Assembly: GCA_038049695.1 (NCBI GenBank)
Contig: CP142452.1
Location: 92,573,501 to 92,637,500, forward strand
DNA length: 64,000 bases
Origin: Cinnamomum chago
Lineage: Eukaryota; Streptophyta; Magnoliopsida; Laurales; Lauraceae
Direction of reading: 5' to 3'
In this document: piece after piece, positions 1-14,526 of the stretch
Layout of the letters: the number at the start of each line of letters is the position of its first letter
Numbering within the stretch: the first letter of the stretch is position 1
The notes under the pieces: model-generated
The model's database searches: none
What the model was told of the DNA's origin: nothing
What the model saw: only the letters and a program-made list of their open reading frames with translations
Position numbers and translations under genes: made by a program

Positions 1-560
1 AAGTTTTCATGCTCCATTTACTAACACCTCTCAATTCTCAATGGCGAGAGACTCAAAATGGTAGAAAGAAGAAAAGTTGAGAGATTGACTTGGGGGAGGA
101 GAGAGGAAAGAGAGACAGAGAGAAAGCGAAAAGTAACGAAAAGCGCGTGGAGGCGGGAAGGAGAAGGGTCTCTTTAATGCCTTTTTCTGTTTTTAAAATT
201 CTTATTCTGAAAGTAAAAGAAGAGGACACGGCACGGGAATCGCGGGTAAATACCGGAGTTAAAGCGATCTTTCAGAAATTCATCAGCAGCAGGCCTGTCA
301 CCTGTGTGAAACCTCCATTTTTCCCTCCTTTAAGTGGGTCCCACCACTTTTTTTTGCCCTTTCTCTCTCTGCCTTGTGTCGGTCGCATTATCTCTCTCCT
401 AAACTTCTTTCCCTCTGCAACCCACTCTCACCACTGGCACCAAAAGAGCAGGACCCAGAGAGATCCCATGTGTGGCTTTTCATCAAATAGCTTACTTTTG
501 TGGGTGACCCTATAAATCCATCCAATCCACTTGATCTTTTTTTTTTTTTTGGTAGAAACT
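1..560. promoter_or_regulatory. Possible promoter/5' leader of a neighbouring gene at the left edge
   Basis: No convincing coding exon is present. Read on the minus strand, about 60-250 and 300-440 are strongly C/T-rich, like a plant 5' leader or pyrimidine patch, and the first minus-strand ATGs after that tract lie only at 17 and 11, so a coding region could begin there and run off the window. A plus-strand TATAAAT is also present near 511-517. A 141-codon plus-strand reading frame at 90-515 has low-complexity composition and no recognisable motif, so I do not call it a gene. The assignment is inference from base composition. Confidence 0.2.
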
Positions 561-3500
561 TGATTTATTTGATGGTGGGTTCAACTCCTTGGGTGAGAAA
601 TTTGTCTGGGACAAATGCATATTGTTGGGAGGACCATAATTTTGACCCGTCTAGATTTAAAAGATAGGTCTACTAATAATTGACTTACATGTCTGGGTCT
701 CAAATAATTTTATCAGAGATTTCTGACCGTAAGATCTAAAGTGCAACATGCTACAGAAAATGAAGGTTTTTTTTTTTTTTTTTGGGTGGTTACAAAATCA
801 GACTGACCAGTGACACCAGTCTATCCGACCCAGTTTAACATGAAGTGGGCAATACAATGATTTGGTTTTGTTTCTAAAATCACAATTTGCTGCAAAGATG
901 ATCTGCTTAATGAGAGAATAATTAAACTTTTCTTCGTCATCAACGGCACCAGCCCCTTTTTCTTTCCTTTTGCAGTCCATTGATAGAGAAATTTATGAAC
1001 AATAGCCTCTACCAAACAATGTTGGGAATGCCTTTCCTGGGAGATAATATCGCGTTAATCTCAATATTTATAGTTTTATTCAGATATTATTGGGAAAAGT
1101 TGTTAAGAAATGAATTCTAGATTTAAATAAGAAAAATATTAAATAAATATTTTTTTTTGCTAACAGAGGGTTCCCATCCCTTTGGGCTGGACTAAATCCC
1201 TCCGGGTCAGAGAGAAGTCGGATAAAATCCCTGTGGCTCCTAGGTGATAGCATTAGTGGACTCAAATAGGAGAGAATTAAAGATCGATACTAGGACCTCT
1301 AGCTCTGGAAGAAAGAAAAATCGTAATTCTGACCACTAAACCAACCCATTGGGGTTACTGTATATACACTTTGAATATTATGAGAAAAGGAATAAAATAG
1401 AGGACCAGGAGAGGATATTATTATGTGTAAAACCATCCCAAATGATTCTTACTTTACAGCCACAAAATATCATTATATTTTTTTAGCTGACACAGAGTAT
1501 CCCCACCTATCTTATTCTCACCCGACATGACTACCACGACCCTACAACACAACTTAGGGGTATCAAACACACGATGTGAGGAGCAAATCCATTCCTTGGG
1601 TTAAGGGACCAAAACCCAGGCGGATCCAAACATTTCATGTTATCATAAAGATAACAATATTATTGTAAATGATGCAATAAAAAAATATGAAGATGATAAG
1701 TAATATTAGCCACTCTTTCTTATAATCAATCGTCTCTCTAGTTTGCTATCTACACATGTCATCTTTGTCATGGTTCAATCGGTTTAGCCTGATAGATTGG
1801 ATGCTGTCCAATCCAACTGAAACACCAACCAAAACATATTTTGCCCGACCGTTTTAGTTTTCAGACCATTAACTACAAGTCTCTATGGTTGTGACTTGTG
1901 AGACTTGAGTGGCACATCCAACATCATAAAATGGATTCAATTCTCGGTTTGGAGGGTTGGATTAGGGCCTCCTTCCACAGGATAAGTCCGCCATCACCAT
2001 CATGGCAAAACTGCAACTAGAAAAGAAGAACCAGAAATTAAAAAATAATAAAAAGAGCATAACATACATTTTTTGTTTTTGTTTTAAAGTACAAAACATA
2101 CATTTGTAGTTGTGGGTCAATCATGATGAACCGTAACTGAGAAACATGGTTCATACCAAATGGACAAATGGCCCACCAATGCATATGCCGCCGAGTCCAT
2201 ATGCACTGTACAGAAAAAGATGAACATTGACACAGAGCCCATATGTTACCAAACAAGAATCACCCATGATATTTCCAAACATTTGCTGCTGTTATCCGAC
2301 ATGTGTCATTAATAATTGGATAGGTGATAGATCCCTGCCGTCATAATACTTCTCAACTAAAACTCATTAACTACTAACCACTCAAGACTGTATAAAGATC
2401 AAACAAAGCCAACCTACTTGGCACAAGCCAAATGAGCCCACCCGGCCACTCCCCCACATGGGCTCTCACCTTTTTAAGATTCTTCTTCTTTCATACATGC
2501 ATATGTTCTTTCTTTTTTACAATTTCTATGCGCTTGTTTAGCGGCATGTGAGAATAGAATACCTTTGCAAATGATTAGGTAGATGTTATTGGATCACAGT
2601 AGGGACATTGGTTATGTAAGGGAAAGCTTCAGAATCTAAAAGGCAGGCCACCCACACCACAAACAAGAGGCCCCACATTGCAGCGTTTGCCAGCTCATTT
2701 TGCAAGCATCCCCACTTGATACCAATCTCCTTTTATACTTAATCATAACTATAATAATTTAATGGCAACTTTCCTTGTTATAATATTGCTTTTTGTAAAA
2801 ATAAAATATGATTCTCCCCATCAATTCCCTTTTATTTTATTTCCAAAGTGTTTCCCCTATTCAGAGACAAAATTTCTAGTTCTAGAAAAAAATACTGAAA
2901 GCTTACCCTTTTAATATGCAGAAAATCTTGCCAATGAGTGAAATGAATGAACATAGCCTCTCTCCCAAAATTCCAAACCCATCCCAGAGAAAGGAGGAAA
3001 GGAAGAAGCAGCAGGACAATCTCAATACAAATGAAATAAAACTGCACAAATACTTGTTGTCCATCTTCCCTGTGCAAAAACTATATTTGACCCTATTGAA
3101 ATGGTGTACAGAAAGAAGCTCCCAAGAATACTGAGGAAACAATCAATGGGGCTTCTCTTGCTCAATGACAAAATTCAGTTTCCTACAAGAGGTTACCACC
3201 ACAACTAAAAACCCTTCAGCGTGCCCGCTTCCTAGTCTCTTTGAATTATACCTAAGATTAAAAGCAACAGACAAATTAATAGTGTAATAGGTAAAAAGTT
3301 CAATGCTTACAGAAGAAATGAGAATTTTGCTACAATTATTCACTCATCAAATTGTATGTATGCATTAGGCCCATAAATTTGTGGATCAGTATAGTTGGTA
3401 GGTTGTAAATGACTACTATCCCAAAAATTGAGGGAACCATATGATTTAGCCCCCATCCAGAAAGTGGGCTGCAAATGAACAGTTACCAGATGATTATAAA

Positions 3501-5648
3501 TGCATGAGCAAGAACACCTAGAGGTCAGTTTTTGGGCAACAATGGCTCAGACATGTACCAGACAAGATCAACAATTTCACTTACCCTACACATTGCCACT
3601 TGTACAATGGAACCCATGTAGATGGTTCTAATGTAAAGCAAATCACAACATAGTATAAAAAACTCAGAGAGAAATAGACTGCTCAGAAAATAGCATTGCC
3701 TCTTGTCATCTCGTGAATAGAAGGGTGATCACCTGTGTGTAACTGCTCGAAACTGTTGCCTTGACAGGATTTAATGACTTGGTGCAAGCACTGCTTGTTT
3801 AGCAAAAAAATAGTATGCAGAATCAGGTGAATTGGCATTAATATAACAAAATCAGAAGCAGCGGGTAGATGACACTAATATACAATCTGAAGTGACCACA
3901 AATCTTTCAAATATTAACCAAAAATTATACTTGTTTTTATGGATAGGTAACGTGATTCAATATGCATCTCTAATTTAACTGATGCAAATTTCAACACTGA
4001 AAAGGAATATTAGCCCCATGAGGCCATGGCGGTACACAATTGTTGTTTACCATTTTATTGAAACTGCAATAGATACCAAGATCAAAATCCCAAATGTCTT
4101 TCAAAGAAGAGTGTTCAGGGAAGTGGTTTAATTAGCTTAAACTACAAAAAGGAAATCCCAATCCCCACAGGCACATCATGTGTGCACAAAACTCATCCTC
4201 CTGGGAAATAATATGCCCTCGGAATTGATATTTGAATGCTTTCCATTGTTTTTGGGTTGTTATTCATTGAGGTGCAGCTTAGTACAGATAACCAGGTTAC
4301 TAGGAGCATGGGCTTTCATTGGTGGAGACAACCAACCTTCTTGAACTGTATCAGGGTAGGGTTTCACATAAGAACAGGTGGGTCCCATCATTTCAGCCAA
4401 TGGGAACCCACATTACATTTGAACCCTGTATGGTATCTGCTACCATATATTTCACCTAATTTTATTTTGTTCATGTTCAGGTATTTCAGGGGCAGGTCTA
4501 AACCATTATAATAACAGTAAAGAGTTCAGTATTGACAATAATATCAGATCTATAATGGTGTACAACTGTACATGAATATGCATTAAAAGTTTTCCAAATA
4601 TATTGAACAATGATAAAGATTGGGTGGTGGTGGTGACATGTACCCCTAAAGTTCAGAATGTAACTGTATGCTTATAAGAAAAACAGCTCATGTATCAAGG
4701 TTCAACATGTAACCCTTTCTCTTTGTTTTTTCTATAAGCATCATGGTAAGGACCCACCATTCACAATGAAAACAGTTGGATCTCACCCAGACTCATGCTC
4801 CCCCGCGCAAGTTACTGGCTCGAATACCACTCCAATGAATTGAATCACGCCTCATTGTGTGATTATCTCCTGTTGGAGTTAAACTTGCCTCATGGCAGGA
4901 AACAAAATGGATGGCCAGAAAAAAGGGCAAAAAAGATAAAACAATAAGAACACATAGGAAGGATCGATTCATATTCCATACCCTCAAACATATATCCCAC
5001 CTATGAACTGGCACTTTAATTTGATACTGATACAACCAGTCAGACACTGAATTGAACTGCAAAAGAATACTGAACTTGAAGAACCATAAATTAGGGTGTA
5101 CTGAATATGGGTGGTGTTAGTTTTAGCATATGGGAAAATGTCTCTCTTTTACTATACAATAAAAGCTGAAAGGCAGAAATCTAGATGAGAAATTATGCAG
5201 CAAGTGGTGAACTCATTGTACTGAATGGAGGTCCTCATTATGTCATTTGATAGTTGGATAGGAAAAATCCACCATGGTTTGGTGTATGGAGCCCAATATA
5301 CATGATTGGATGATCAAAACACAGATGGCTAGAGCAATTAGGTCAAACACCATCATTTTGAATTCTCGCAAGTGAAAAGATACGATTTTATCAACCAGAA
5401 CTGGGTGATTGCAGGGCCATGCAATCCTTTTCTCCAATAAATTATCCAAGTTGATTGTGCAAGAGGGCTGCCTCTCATCCAAGTGGCCCAAACAATGAGG
5501 CTTTCATTAGAGGATACAGAGGCCATCTCTCATTGGATCATAATTGATAATAATTTGCAGATATAGTATTGCAAAAGGGTATTTTGAGAGAAAATCAATT
5601 AATCACCAGGGACAAATTGGAATTTTACACTTGCCCAACCAATTGCTT
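560..5648. other. Intergenic spacer downstream of coatomer beta'; no gene seen
   Basis: Short reading frames on both strands (for example around 2830-3340 and 4790-5490) have no family resemblance, no splice-consistent continuation and overlap each other in several frames. The part next to 5649 must include the 3' UTR of the coatomer gene, but I could not place the polyadenylation site with confidence. A SINE-like repeat lies at 1140-1650. The rest is AT-rich, with poly-T runs near 540 and 770. Confidence 0.6.
1140..1650. repeat. SINE-like / degenerate dispersed repeat
   Basis: The stretch 1540-1630 resembles 36110-36190: both contain a block reading approximately GGGGTAT/GGGATGAGTTTC, then a CACGATGTGAGGAGCAAA/CACGTGGGGAGCAAAC block and a TTGGGTTAA/TTGGATGGGTAA block. 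Such blocks, close to oligo-T or oligo-A runs, are typical of old plant SINEs and their relatives. The segment 1140-1370 (around GGACCTCTAGC and CCATTGGGGTT) has the same look. Boundaries and target duplications could not be found, so the limits are approximate. Confidence 0.35.
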
Positions 5649-8600
5649 TTAGGCTGTCGAGGTTCCTTCATTATTCGTACCCCACTCTTCTTCAGCCTCA
5701 TTGCCATTTACAAGGACAGCACCATTGGTAGAATCATCCACATCTTCCTCGACAGCATCTTCTTGACACTCATCTCCATTCTCTTCTAACATCTGCAATG
5801 AACATGGTTTTAAAAACAGTAGAAAAGGAAGATCAGAAAAGAAAATAAGCCCACAATTGAAAGAGAAATAAAATAAAAAAAAATAAGGAGAAAAGAAAGG
5901 AGAAACCAAAACCTTATATTCATCTAAATTGATATAACATTTGTATAAACATTTGAAATAATATTCATTTTTATCATCTCACTGAAAAATAAGGTCTTCA
6001 CCAATGTCAATTATGTAAGCAGAGTACATTTTCATCTTTGAGAAAAAAGAGTTTGAAAACAAACTTTCAAATTTATCTGTTTTTTATGTAAGTAAATATG
6101 AAACAATGGTAGGGAACAATGTTTACAATCCAAGTGTAGGCCTTGCAGACCCAATTTCAGCTAGGTAGTAAGCTATTTTCAGTTTATCCAAAATTGCATG
6201 CATGGCTTTAATATAATGGTATTAAAAAGATAAATGATACAAATGACAAATATAAAACAGTGTTAGGAAGAATACTTAAAACCTAATTCATGGCCTGGTT
6301 GACCTCATCTCAATTGGTGAGTATGCTGTCTACAATCTAACCAGAAATTATATGATACTGAATATAGAAAGATAAAAGGATATGATTAATAGGGTGTGCT
6401 CAGAAAGTAACTAATGGCTGAACCTACTTCACCTAGCTCAGGACTCCAAGATTAGAGGTCAGGCACAATTACTGTTCTAAATAATTTTCTGTTTAAGTTT
6501 AATAATTCTCAAAAAGATCTGTGCTAAGTTCAACTCATTTGAACTTTTTGGTCCTGTGTACAAAAAGGTTCTTTCATTTTGTACATTTGATGCAATCCAA
6601 GAGAATCGTGGGCCTAGGAGGCTCAAGAATAGGCCTACAGTCAGCCAGCCATTGGGGTCAAACGTTAAAACATAGTGGACCAAGCCCATTAGCTCAAGCC
6701 AATATAGATGACTCGCTCATTGGGCCACGCCCATTGTCTGCTAGCCCATTGGTCCCAACCCAGTCCACTTTCTTAGTATAGCAATCTCCAATAAATTTTC
6801 CTAGATCTACATTCTTGATATAGCAAATTTTCAAGAAGATTTGATGAACATTTTCTTAGTTGAGATAATCTCACGAATTTTAAGTCTAACAAGATATATA
6901 TATTTTGAATCTTATGTCTAAAAGATAATTGATTGGCATATTATTGGTTGGCAAGTAATCATTAAGAGAGAGGGGGAAAATTTTAATTAGACAAGAGACC
7001 GACATGTATCCATCTTTTGGAGAAGAAGGAAATTCCATTTAGGATCCAAAGGCAGGATAGCAATCCCATCCTCCATAAATTCCCTAGGTAATTTCTCATT
7101 TATGCATTCAATAAAAGTTCTCCCCTTCCCTCTCATTAATTGAGCAGGTGTTTCCCCTGTATGAGGACTTCTTGGGTTGCCAATGAGGACGGCTCCAAAA
7201 GCTGGCCATCTGTGGTGAAAGAGTGATATGCCATCTAACATTGGTCCCCATCAATAATCTTTTTACAGCCCTTATTTAGTGCCTAAACGGCAGACCCCAG
7301 ATTGAAGGGCAAGGCTTTGCTACTACTGATGAACTGCCTAAATAGATAGAAAAACAGGCACTTTAGATTCTTGTGAAAATCTTCAAATCAGAATAAAAAA
7401 CATGAATGCACTGACATTGTTGACACATCCATTGCTGGTGAAGACCTGTTGGAACCTAAAACGTGGGATATATTATCATTTTTCTGACAGATATGCATAT
7501 AACTGTCAGGTTATCTACTTTCCCAAAAGCAGAATGAACACAAAATAAGAACAGACCACCTGTTTCAGCTACCAATTGGCTGTAATCAAACATTTTCTGT
7601 TAAACATTTAAAAGTTAAACACCTAATAAAAAAAGATACACTAGCTTTAAATAGCATATAATATTAAGAGATAACCTAGTAGCCATATCTCCAAATGCCC
7701 CTTTTGGGGATCAGGCAAATCCAATATTCGGATGCTACTAGGCTGGTACCATTCCAAATTGTATCGGAGTAACCAACCTTCCCTTTTTCCTTGAAAAGTC
7801 ATGAATTGCTATTTCAAAGGTAAGAGAAAAAAATTACTCAATTAAAGATTCCCAAAAAAAACGTATTCATTCTTTTTTTAGAGTTAAAAAAAAAAAGAGA
7901 CCTAGCTGCCATTCTCATATATAGGAAATAGATCCATGATAGGAGACATGACCCTTCCTACCCTCAAAAATAGTCAAGATAAACCAATAACTACTATTAT
8001 CTAGGAAAACCTAGTAGTTTGTTAGCATGGCATACCTCATGACCAGAATCTCCATTTTCAAGGGGTGTCTCCTCCCCTTCCATTTGCATGCCTCTGAATG
8101 CTTCAATCAGACTGATGTTGGCTTTCTCAGCATAGTTTAAATATTCTTCAGCAGGAGGAAAAGTGTCCCTACTCCAGAAGAAAATTAATCTTAATAAATC
8201 ATTCCATAAATGACATACATAAGCCCACATACACACCACGCCATTTACCAGGAATTCAATGTTGGCTATAAAACAAACGTTATGTCTCCAAAAGAGTAAA
8301 GACAAACAACTTGCCCATCCCTAAAGAGAAAAAACAATGAACTCTCACTAAATAGAACACAGAAGACTGAATGGTCCAGGACTAATTGAAATAGGCTCTA
8401 CAGGTCACTACTCACTCATAATATCTGCCACTAAGGTAACTGCTTAGAGTTTCTGAAAAACCTCTAGTTCTTTTGAGTTATTTTTGTGGGCCTGAAGACT
8501 TGACAGGAGCAAACAAATGTTATCAGTTGAGAGAAAAGCTAATTTTTTTTTTATTGTATACATATTCCAGAAGAAGCAAGAGTTTGTGAGCACTTCAATT

Positions 8601-11600
8601 GAGTATACACAATACTTACCCGTTTGGTGATTTTACATGTAAAATAAAGTATAGTAAAGCATCAAATCAAGAGAGAATAAAATATAATGGGGTTATGATG
8701 GTATTTTGTTTTTAGTTGTTTGGTATGAAATCTTTTTGACTTTTTGTATAGAAAAGTGGACCTTTTTTGTCTTTTTGTGGAGAAAGGAGGTTGCTTTTTT
8801 TATTTTTTATTTTTGAAAAGGATGGAGGGAGTTTTGAATTAAAGTGCTATTGATGTGACCCCTTGTCTGAAAAATGGAGGCTTTACTTGACTTTTACTAA
8901 TCTAGTAAAGTGCCAAACGGGCCCTATCCAACATAGAGTGGTCTCTTCATCTTTGGTTTGCAGCAACAAACTAATTTTAGCTCCCAATGGCATGATCATT
9001 CAAACAACACCACCACCAAAAAAAAGAGGCATAACTGAACATAAATAGGTCATTTCATGGCTACTGCCATCATACAAGGAAGAAACATTTTCACGCCTAT
9101 AAAAATGATCAAGTTCACAAAGGAAATGTATAAAATTGAGAAAACTAAGATTATAGTGATAAAAGAAGAGAGCGATGCAAGAATATATATGGATTGACAT
9201 AAGAGGTACCTTTTCTCAGAGAGACTAGATTCAACAGCAAGAGCAATCTGCCAGTTGTCAAACATATTAGGGTACTCATCAGGATCCGCCAAAGACTCAG
9301 CAGCTTTTTGGTTAACCTTAAAAGAAAGTTTGACATAAACAAGTCAACAATGAGCCCAAATATCTAGTTGTGATGGAATTAGGAGAAGATACAGACTAAA
9401 ATTATAGAAATGGAAAAGGGTAAAAAGATAAAGAAAACAAGCACTTTTAACATTTTCTGACTCAATCTGACTTCATCAATTCATGGATCCTAGATAGGGG
9501 AAGAGGAAAAAACCCAGGATGGTCCAGGGGAGGAAAGGAGAAACCCAAACAAGAGAAAACCTTATTGAGGTCATTTCTCCAAATTGCCACTATCTCAGAA
9601 ACCTTGCTTGGAAGATAAGACCGAGCCATCAAAGCAGCCTCCGGAATCCGGTTGCTGGCAATGAAAGCAAAAAATTAAAAATAAATAAAAGCCATAATTG
9701 TGTTAAAAGATATTTAAATACAATTGAAAATTTTATCCTTTAACTTAAATAAGCAGATGAAGAGGTACCTCTCCACCAATAGCTGGAGACATTCCTCCAA
9801 TTTGCCAAGCATGAATAGACAAAGAAAGGCAACATTATTCTTCCCTTGCTCTTTAGCAAGAGATGCAAGTTTAGAAATTCCTTCAGCATCTCCAAGAGCA
9901 GAGTTTAGAAGCAACAAGCCACTCAAGTCCATAGCATGCACTAAACATTCTTCAGCCATTTCTAACTGCATCAACAAAAGACATCATTAATTACAAGGGA
10001 TTAAAGCATGGGCCATGGAGTTTAAAGAAATTTCATGCTCAATTATTGACTCTACACTCTACAGTAAACAAGGGGCTACACTAGCATCAGCCATTGCAGT
10101 CAGAATCTGGAAGCAGTATATAAGATCCCGCATGACCAATTAATGCACATAATGCATAAAGTTAAAACATAATACCAAGCAGTACTTTATTTGTATAGCT
10201 CATAGCCAAGAGTCTTGAGTACACTTGACTCTCATATCAAGACAAGGTTTTTATTTATTTTATTTTTAATAACGATCAAGATTTAGGGTATTTGAAATTT
10301 CAGAAAATAGACCGTATTAGTTTCCTGATTTGTAAAACAGCCTAGAGGTAGCAATGGGTCAGGACAGGTTGACCACTATGGGTGACATACTAACATATAT
10401 AGGTCCAACCTGATTATTAATCAAATTTAAAATGTCGACATGAACCCAACCTGGAATTTGAATGGGTCAATCAAACCCAAAAAAAAAACTAGGTTAGATT
10501 CTCGTGGATTGGTGGGTTGAAAAGCGAGTATGGTCTTCTGGCCTCAACTAGGGGTCCAGTTTGAGCCTGGCCATGCCTGAGCCCACATGCCCCCTGCATA
10601 GAATTGCAAAATCTTCTCCAAGATCATCAGGATCTGGATAAAGCATCGATTATGAACCCCAAGGCCAAGCACAAGTTGGGCCTGGGACTGGGCCAGGCTC
10701 AAGTCTCAAGCACCTGAGTTTGCCCAGCTTGAGTTCTTCATATATACCACTTGCGGGAAAAACCCTAACCCTCATTCCCATCTCTCACTTCTTCTTATAC
10801 CTTCTCTATGATCTCCTAAGCTACTAAATTCTTTCCTTCATGTCCCTTATCTCCCCATTGCCCTCCCTCTCCTTCTCATGTACCCCTTCATCCATCTCCA
10901 TTTCCTTTTCTTTCCCCTCTATCCCTCTCCATAATCAGGGTCTTCTGCAACTGTGAAACTTATTGCAGGAAAATTGGCAAAGCCTCTACTTGGTCTGGGC
11001 CACAGGTGGAGTGGTGGTAACTATACATCTCGGGAAGCTTATCTCAACCATCACAATCTCAGTCCAGAAACTTAATTGCTACAGGACATGACTAGCTTGA
11101 TAGCAATCTTCACCTTGCATGGAGATTGGAGTACCATTTGCCCACAGAAATTTAGGTATCATTGGTTTTTAATCTTTGTATTTTGCATTTTGATGAAGAC
11201 ATATTTGGCCATCTCTGGTGCGGTTTTGAGAATTTTTGATAAGGTGTGGTTCATCTTCCTTTTTGAATGACTGTCAATGATGGGCCAACTTAGCTGTATT
11301 TCACTTGGGCTCAAGCTTGGGCTTAGGAACTAGAGTTTCATCTGGGCTTGGGCTCAGGCTTACCAACATGCAATTCGGACCACACCTGGAACCCAAACTA
11401 GAAGAAGGGTAAGCAAAACCCCGAATTATTAGATCAATTATCAATTGAGTTGGTGGGTCAAGTCAGATTGCCACCCTTATAAGTGCCCTGTTCCATGTAG
11501 ATGAAACAACACTATGGTAGAAAGCAACTAATCCACTTAACACTTTGCCGGAAGAAATGAAAATATAACCAAGTAGAAGAAACACCTTTCCAGTAGACAT

Positions 11601-14471
11601 AGCCAATTCGCCCAACTGCTTCCATTTTGATTCACTCTGTGCTTCAACGGCAATCGCCTGCCAGTTTTAAAGGGGTGGAGAGAGAATCAGTATCCTCAAA
11701 AACAAATGAACGATAATCAGAAGTTCTGCAGAGTCAAATATGAAGGAAAATAGTAACATCACTGTGTCTTCAACTGAATCCATAAACACAAGTCCGGTCA
11801 AAATAAGCATACCTTTGCAACCTCTAGTCTCCCAAGCTGTACAGCTAGATCAAATCTATAATTAGGATCCGTAGCAACTTCCAAAGCATCCTCCAGCATG
11901 CCCCGAGACTCCAAGAACCGAGCCACACTAGCAAGTAGAAAACAGATTCACCACACATCATGATTCAAGACAACTCCAAGAAGACAAAATAAATTGACAG
12001 TAATGTGAATCTTAACAGTGATAGAAATACAAAGACTGAAAACAGATTATAAATTGACACGTTCAACAACTGTCAAAGATCACTGAAGTAAAAATGAAAA
12101 GGCAAACTGTCTAAAACTAAGCACATCTTATAATTTTCTAATTGCATGAGAAAAATTTAAGAACCATAATTTTCAAATAACAGTCTCCTTTTCCCCTTTT
12201 CATATTAAAAAAAAAAACCCCTCAATTCAGAGGCTGTCAGGCTATCCACTTCCCACACCAACAAGATCGATGCAGAATCAAATCAGAAAACATGGAATAG
12301 AATGTATCTCAACTAGTCAACTGGGCTTCACTGACTCAAAACCATGCAGCAGGGTGTAGAAAGGAAATGTCAAAATTAAAATGATAGAAATTGCTCAAAA
12401 ATTCTCAATACAAATTGACAGATCTGCAGGCAGACATGAATTCTGTTGTTGGTGTGTTTTTAGGCTGGATCTGATCATGACTTAGATTAGGTAACAACAT
12501 CCTACTTATTACACAATCATAGATGTCATATTAGTTTCTCTTTCTCTTTCTCCAGATGAAAACAATTTAACAATTACAAGTTAAAAAAAAGAATCAGTTG
12601 TTTTTTTCCAAATGTCCTGATCCTCCAGTTTCCACTAATATCTGAAAGATATTAAATTTACTTGATCTAAACATTCTCCAATTTTACTAGATGCTACATC
12701 CCTTTGTCATATTTTGTGAGATATAGAAAGTACCTGTTGTATTGCTCCTTTGGAATTGAGGGCAGGACTTCATTTGCTCGATCCAGATCCCCACGCATCA
12801 CGAGAGTCTTATACTCAATCAAGGTGAGAAGTAAGGTATAACCCATAACACTGCAATGATAGAATTATTAGACACAGAATGGGCTGTTGTGAAGAACAGT
12901 GTTTCTAGAAACCATCAAACCTCACTCACTTGAACTCTTTGTCAATGAGATAGACTCGACTTTGACTGGCAAGGTACCCTAACAAATACATAGGACGATC
13001 CAAGTGAAACATAGTTGTCACCTACAATAATGATAACAATCAATGTCAGTCCAAGTAAACCATGAATGTTGAATACAAAATTTCTAACATAAGTTATATA
13101 AAGTATTTCCATACCTCACCGCCGACACAGTAATTAAGTCGCCAGGATGAGTTATTGTAAATGAAACAGTCGCCAACCCATATTCCAGTTCGGACCCGCT
13201 CATTTATTTCATGAAGCAGCTCAAATGCATCCTCAACACCCTGCTCATCTACTGCTTTTCCACTTTCCAAATAGGATGATACTATATCCCTCTGTCAATT
13301 TATTAATGTAAACCAAGTAAACAATTATTTCCAGAAAGAGAAATTTATCAGAGATCTGATGCACTTAAAAATTTTCAGGACTGATGAATCAAAGAAAGCA
13401 TTGAGTCAGAATTCTTACATCGTACTTTAGGATGTAAAATGATGTATCACTTGCAATTGCGACGAGATCACCACTATCAGCCCAATAAAGATTCTGAATA
13501 GCCAAAAGATCAAACAATTGCCACTTTCAGCTGCAGTTAAAAAATGATTATGCAGTAACAAAGTAAGATGTCTGAGGAGAATTTGTTACTTACCTTGACA
13601 TTAACATCAATGCGGCGAATTAATCTGCACTCAGCCCAGTCGTAAAAACAAATGAAGTCATTTGAGCATATTGCTAGTAAGGTTCCCCCAAAAATACGCT
13701 CAGCAGAAAAGGTTGGTCGTATACTTTTCTTTTCCTGAGAAAAAAAAGGTGAACCAGACAAAATTCACCCCAGCTCCACAAAGGCTAATGCAACTAGCAA
13801 TTTCTACTGTGTGTGTGAAACATTTGAAAGGAACATGCCATTCATGATAAATCAGAATCCCAAAGGAAATTGTCATGCCATGAAAATGGTAAGGGAGAAT
13901 TCGGTTGCTGTGAGATCACAAGAGAAATCATTCAAAGTTACAGATATGAGCACATGGTCATCGTTTTAAGAAGAATAACGCAATTGCAGGAGCATAGGGG
14001 TGCAACTTCAACTAAGCCAATTCAGGATGAGCTTGTTTGGGTTCGGGCTTGGGCGTGGAGTTTGAAGCCAGAGCAAAAAATCAGGCTGGGCTCAAAATCA
14101 GGGCACCCAAAGCAGATCCAAGTACCTGACTAATAAATGTTACTCTAATTTAAATCGCATCGTTGGATAAAATCAATGGCTTCAGTTAAAAGTAAGAATA
14201 TCTCATTTAAGAATTCTTCATTTCATATTTCCCCTCCCTCTCAATATCTGGGCGTTGAGGTGCATCTCTCCTCATTGAGGTGCCTGGTCACTGGAAACCA
14301 TCTCTCTCTTCTCCATCTGGGCATTTGTGCTTTGAGGTACACAGCAATGGGCAAAGGTAGTTTCTGATATGTAAACACATCAGATCTGAGGCAAGTAGGA
14401 GCATATAGAAAGCTCTAGTGTTGCAAGTTCGTTCAGATAGAGGCTAAGGAAGATGATGATAGTTTAGTGGC

Positions 14472-14526
<55 letters not shown>

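Noticed and set aside
90-515. 141-codon plus-strand reading frame at the left edge
   Set aside because: Basic low-complexity start and a T/C-rich leader-like composition; more likely untranslated or promoter sequence.
6987-7241. 84-codon minus frame in coatomer intron 23
   Set aside because: No homology recognised; it lies within a spliced-out intron and has no supported exon junctions.
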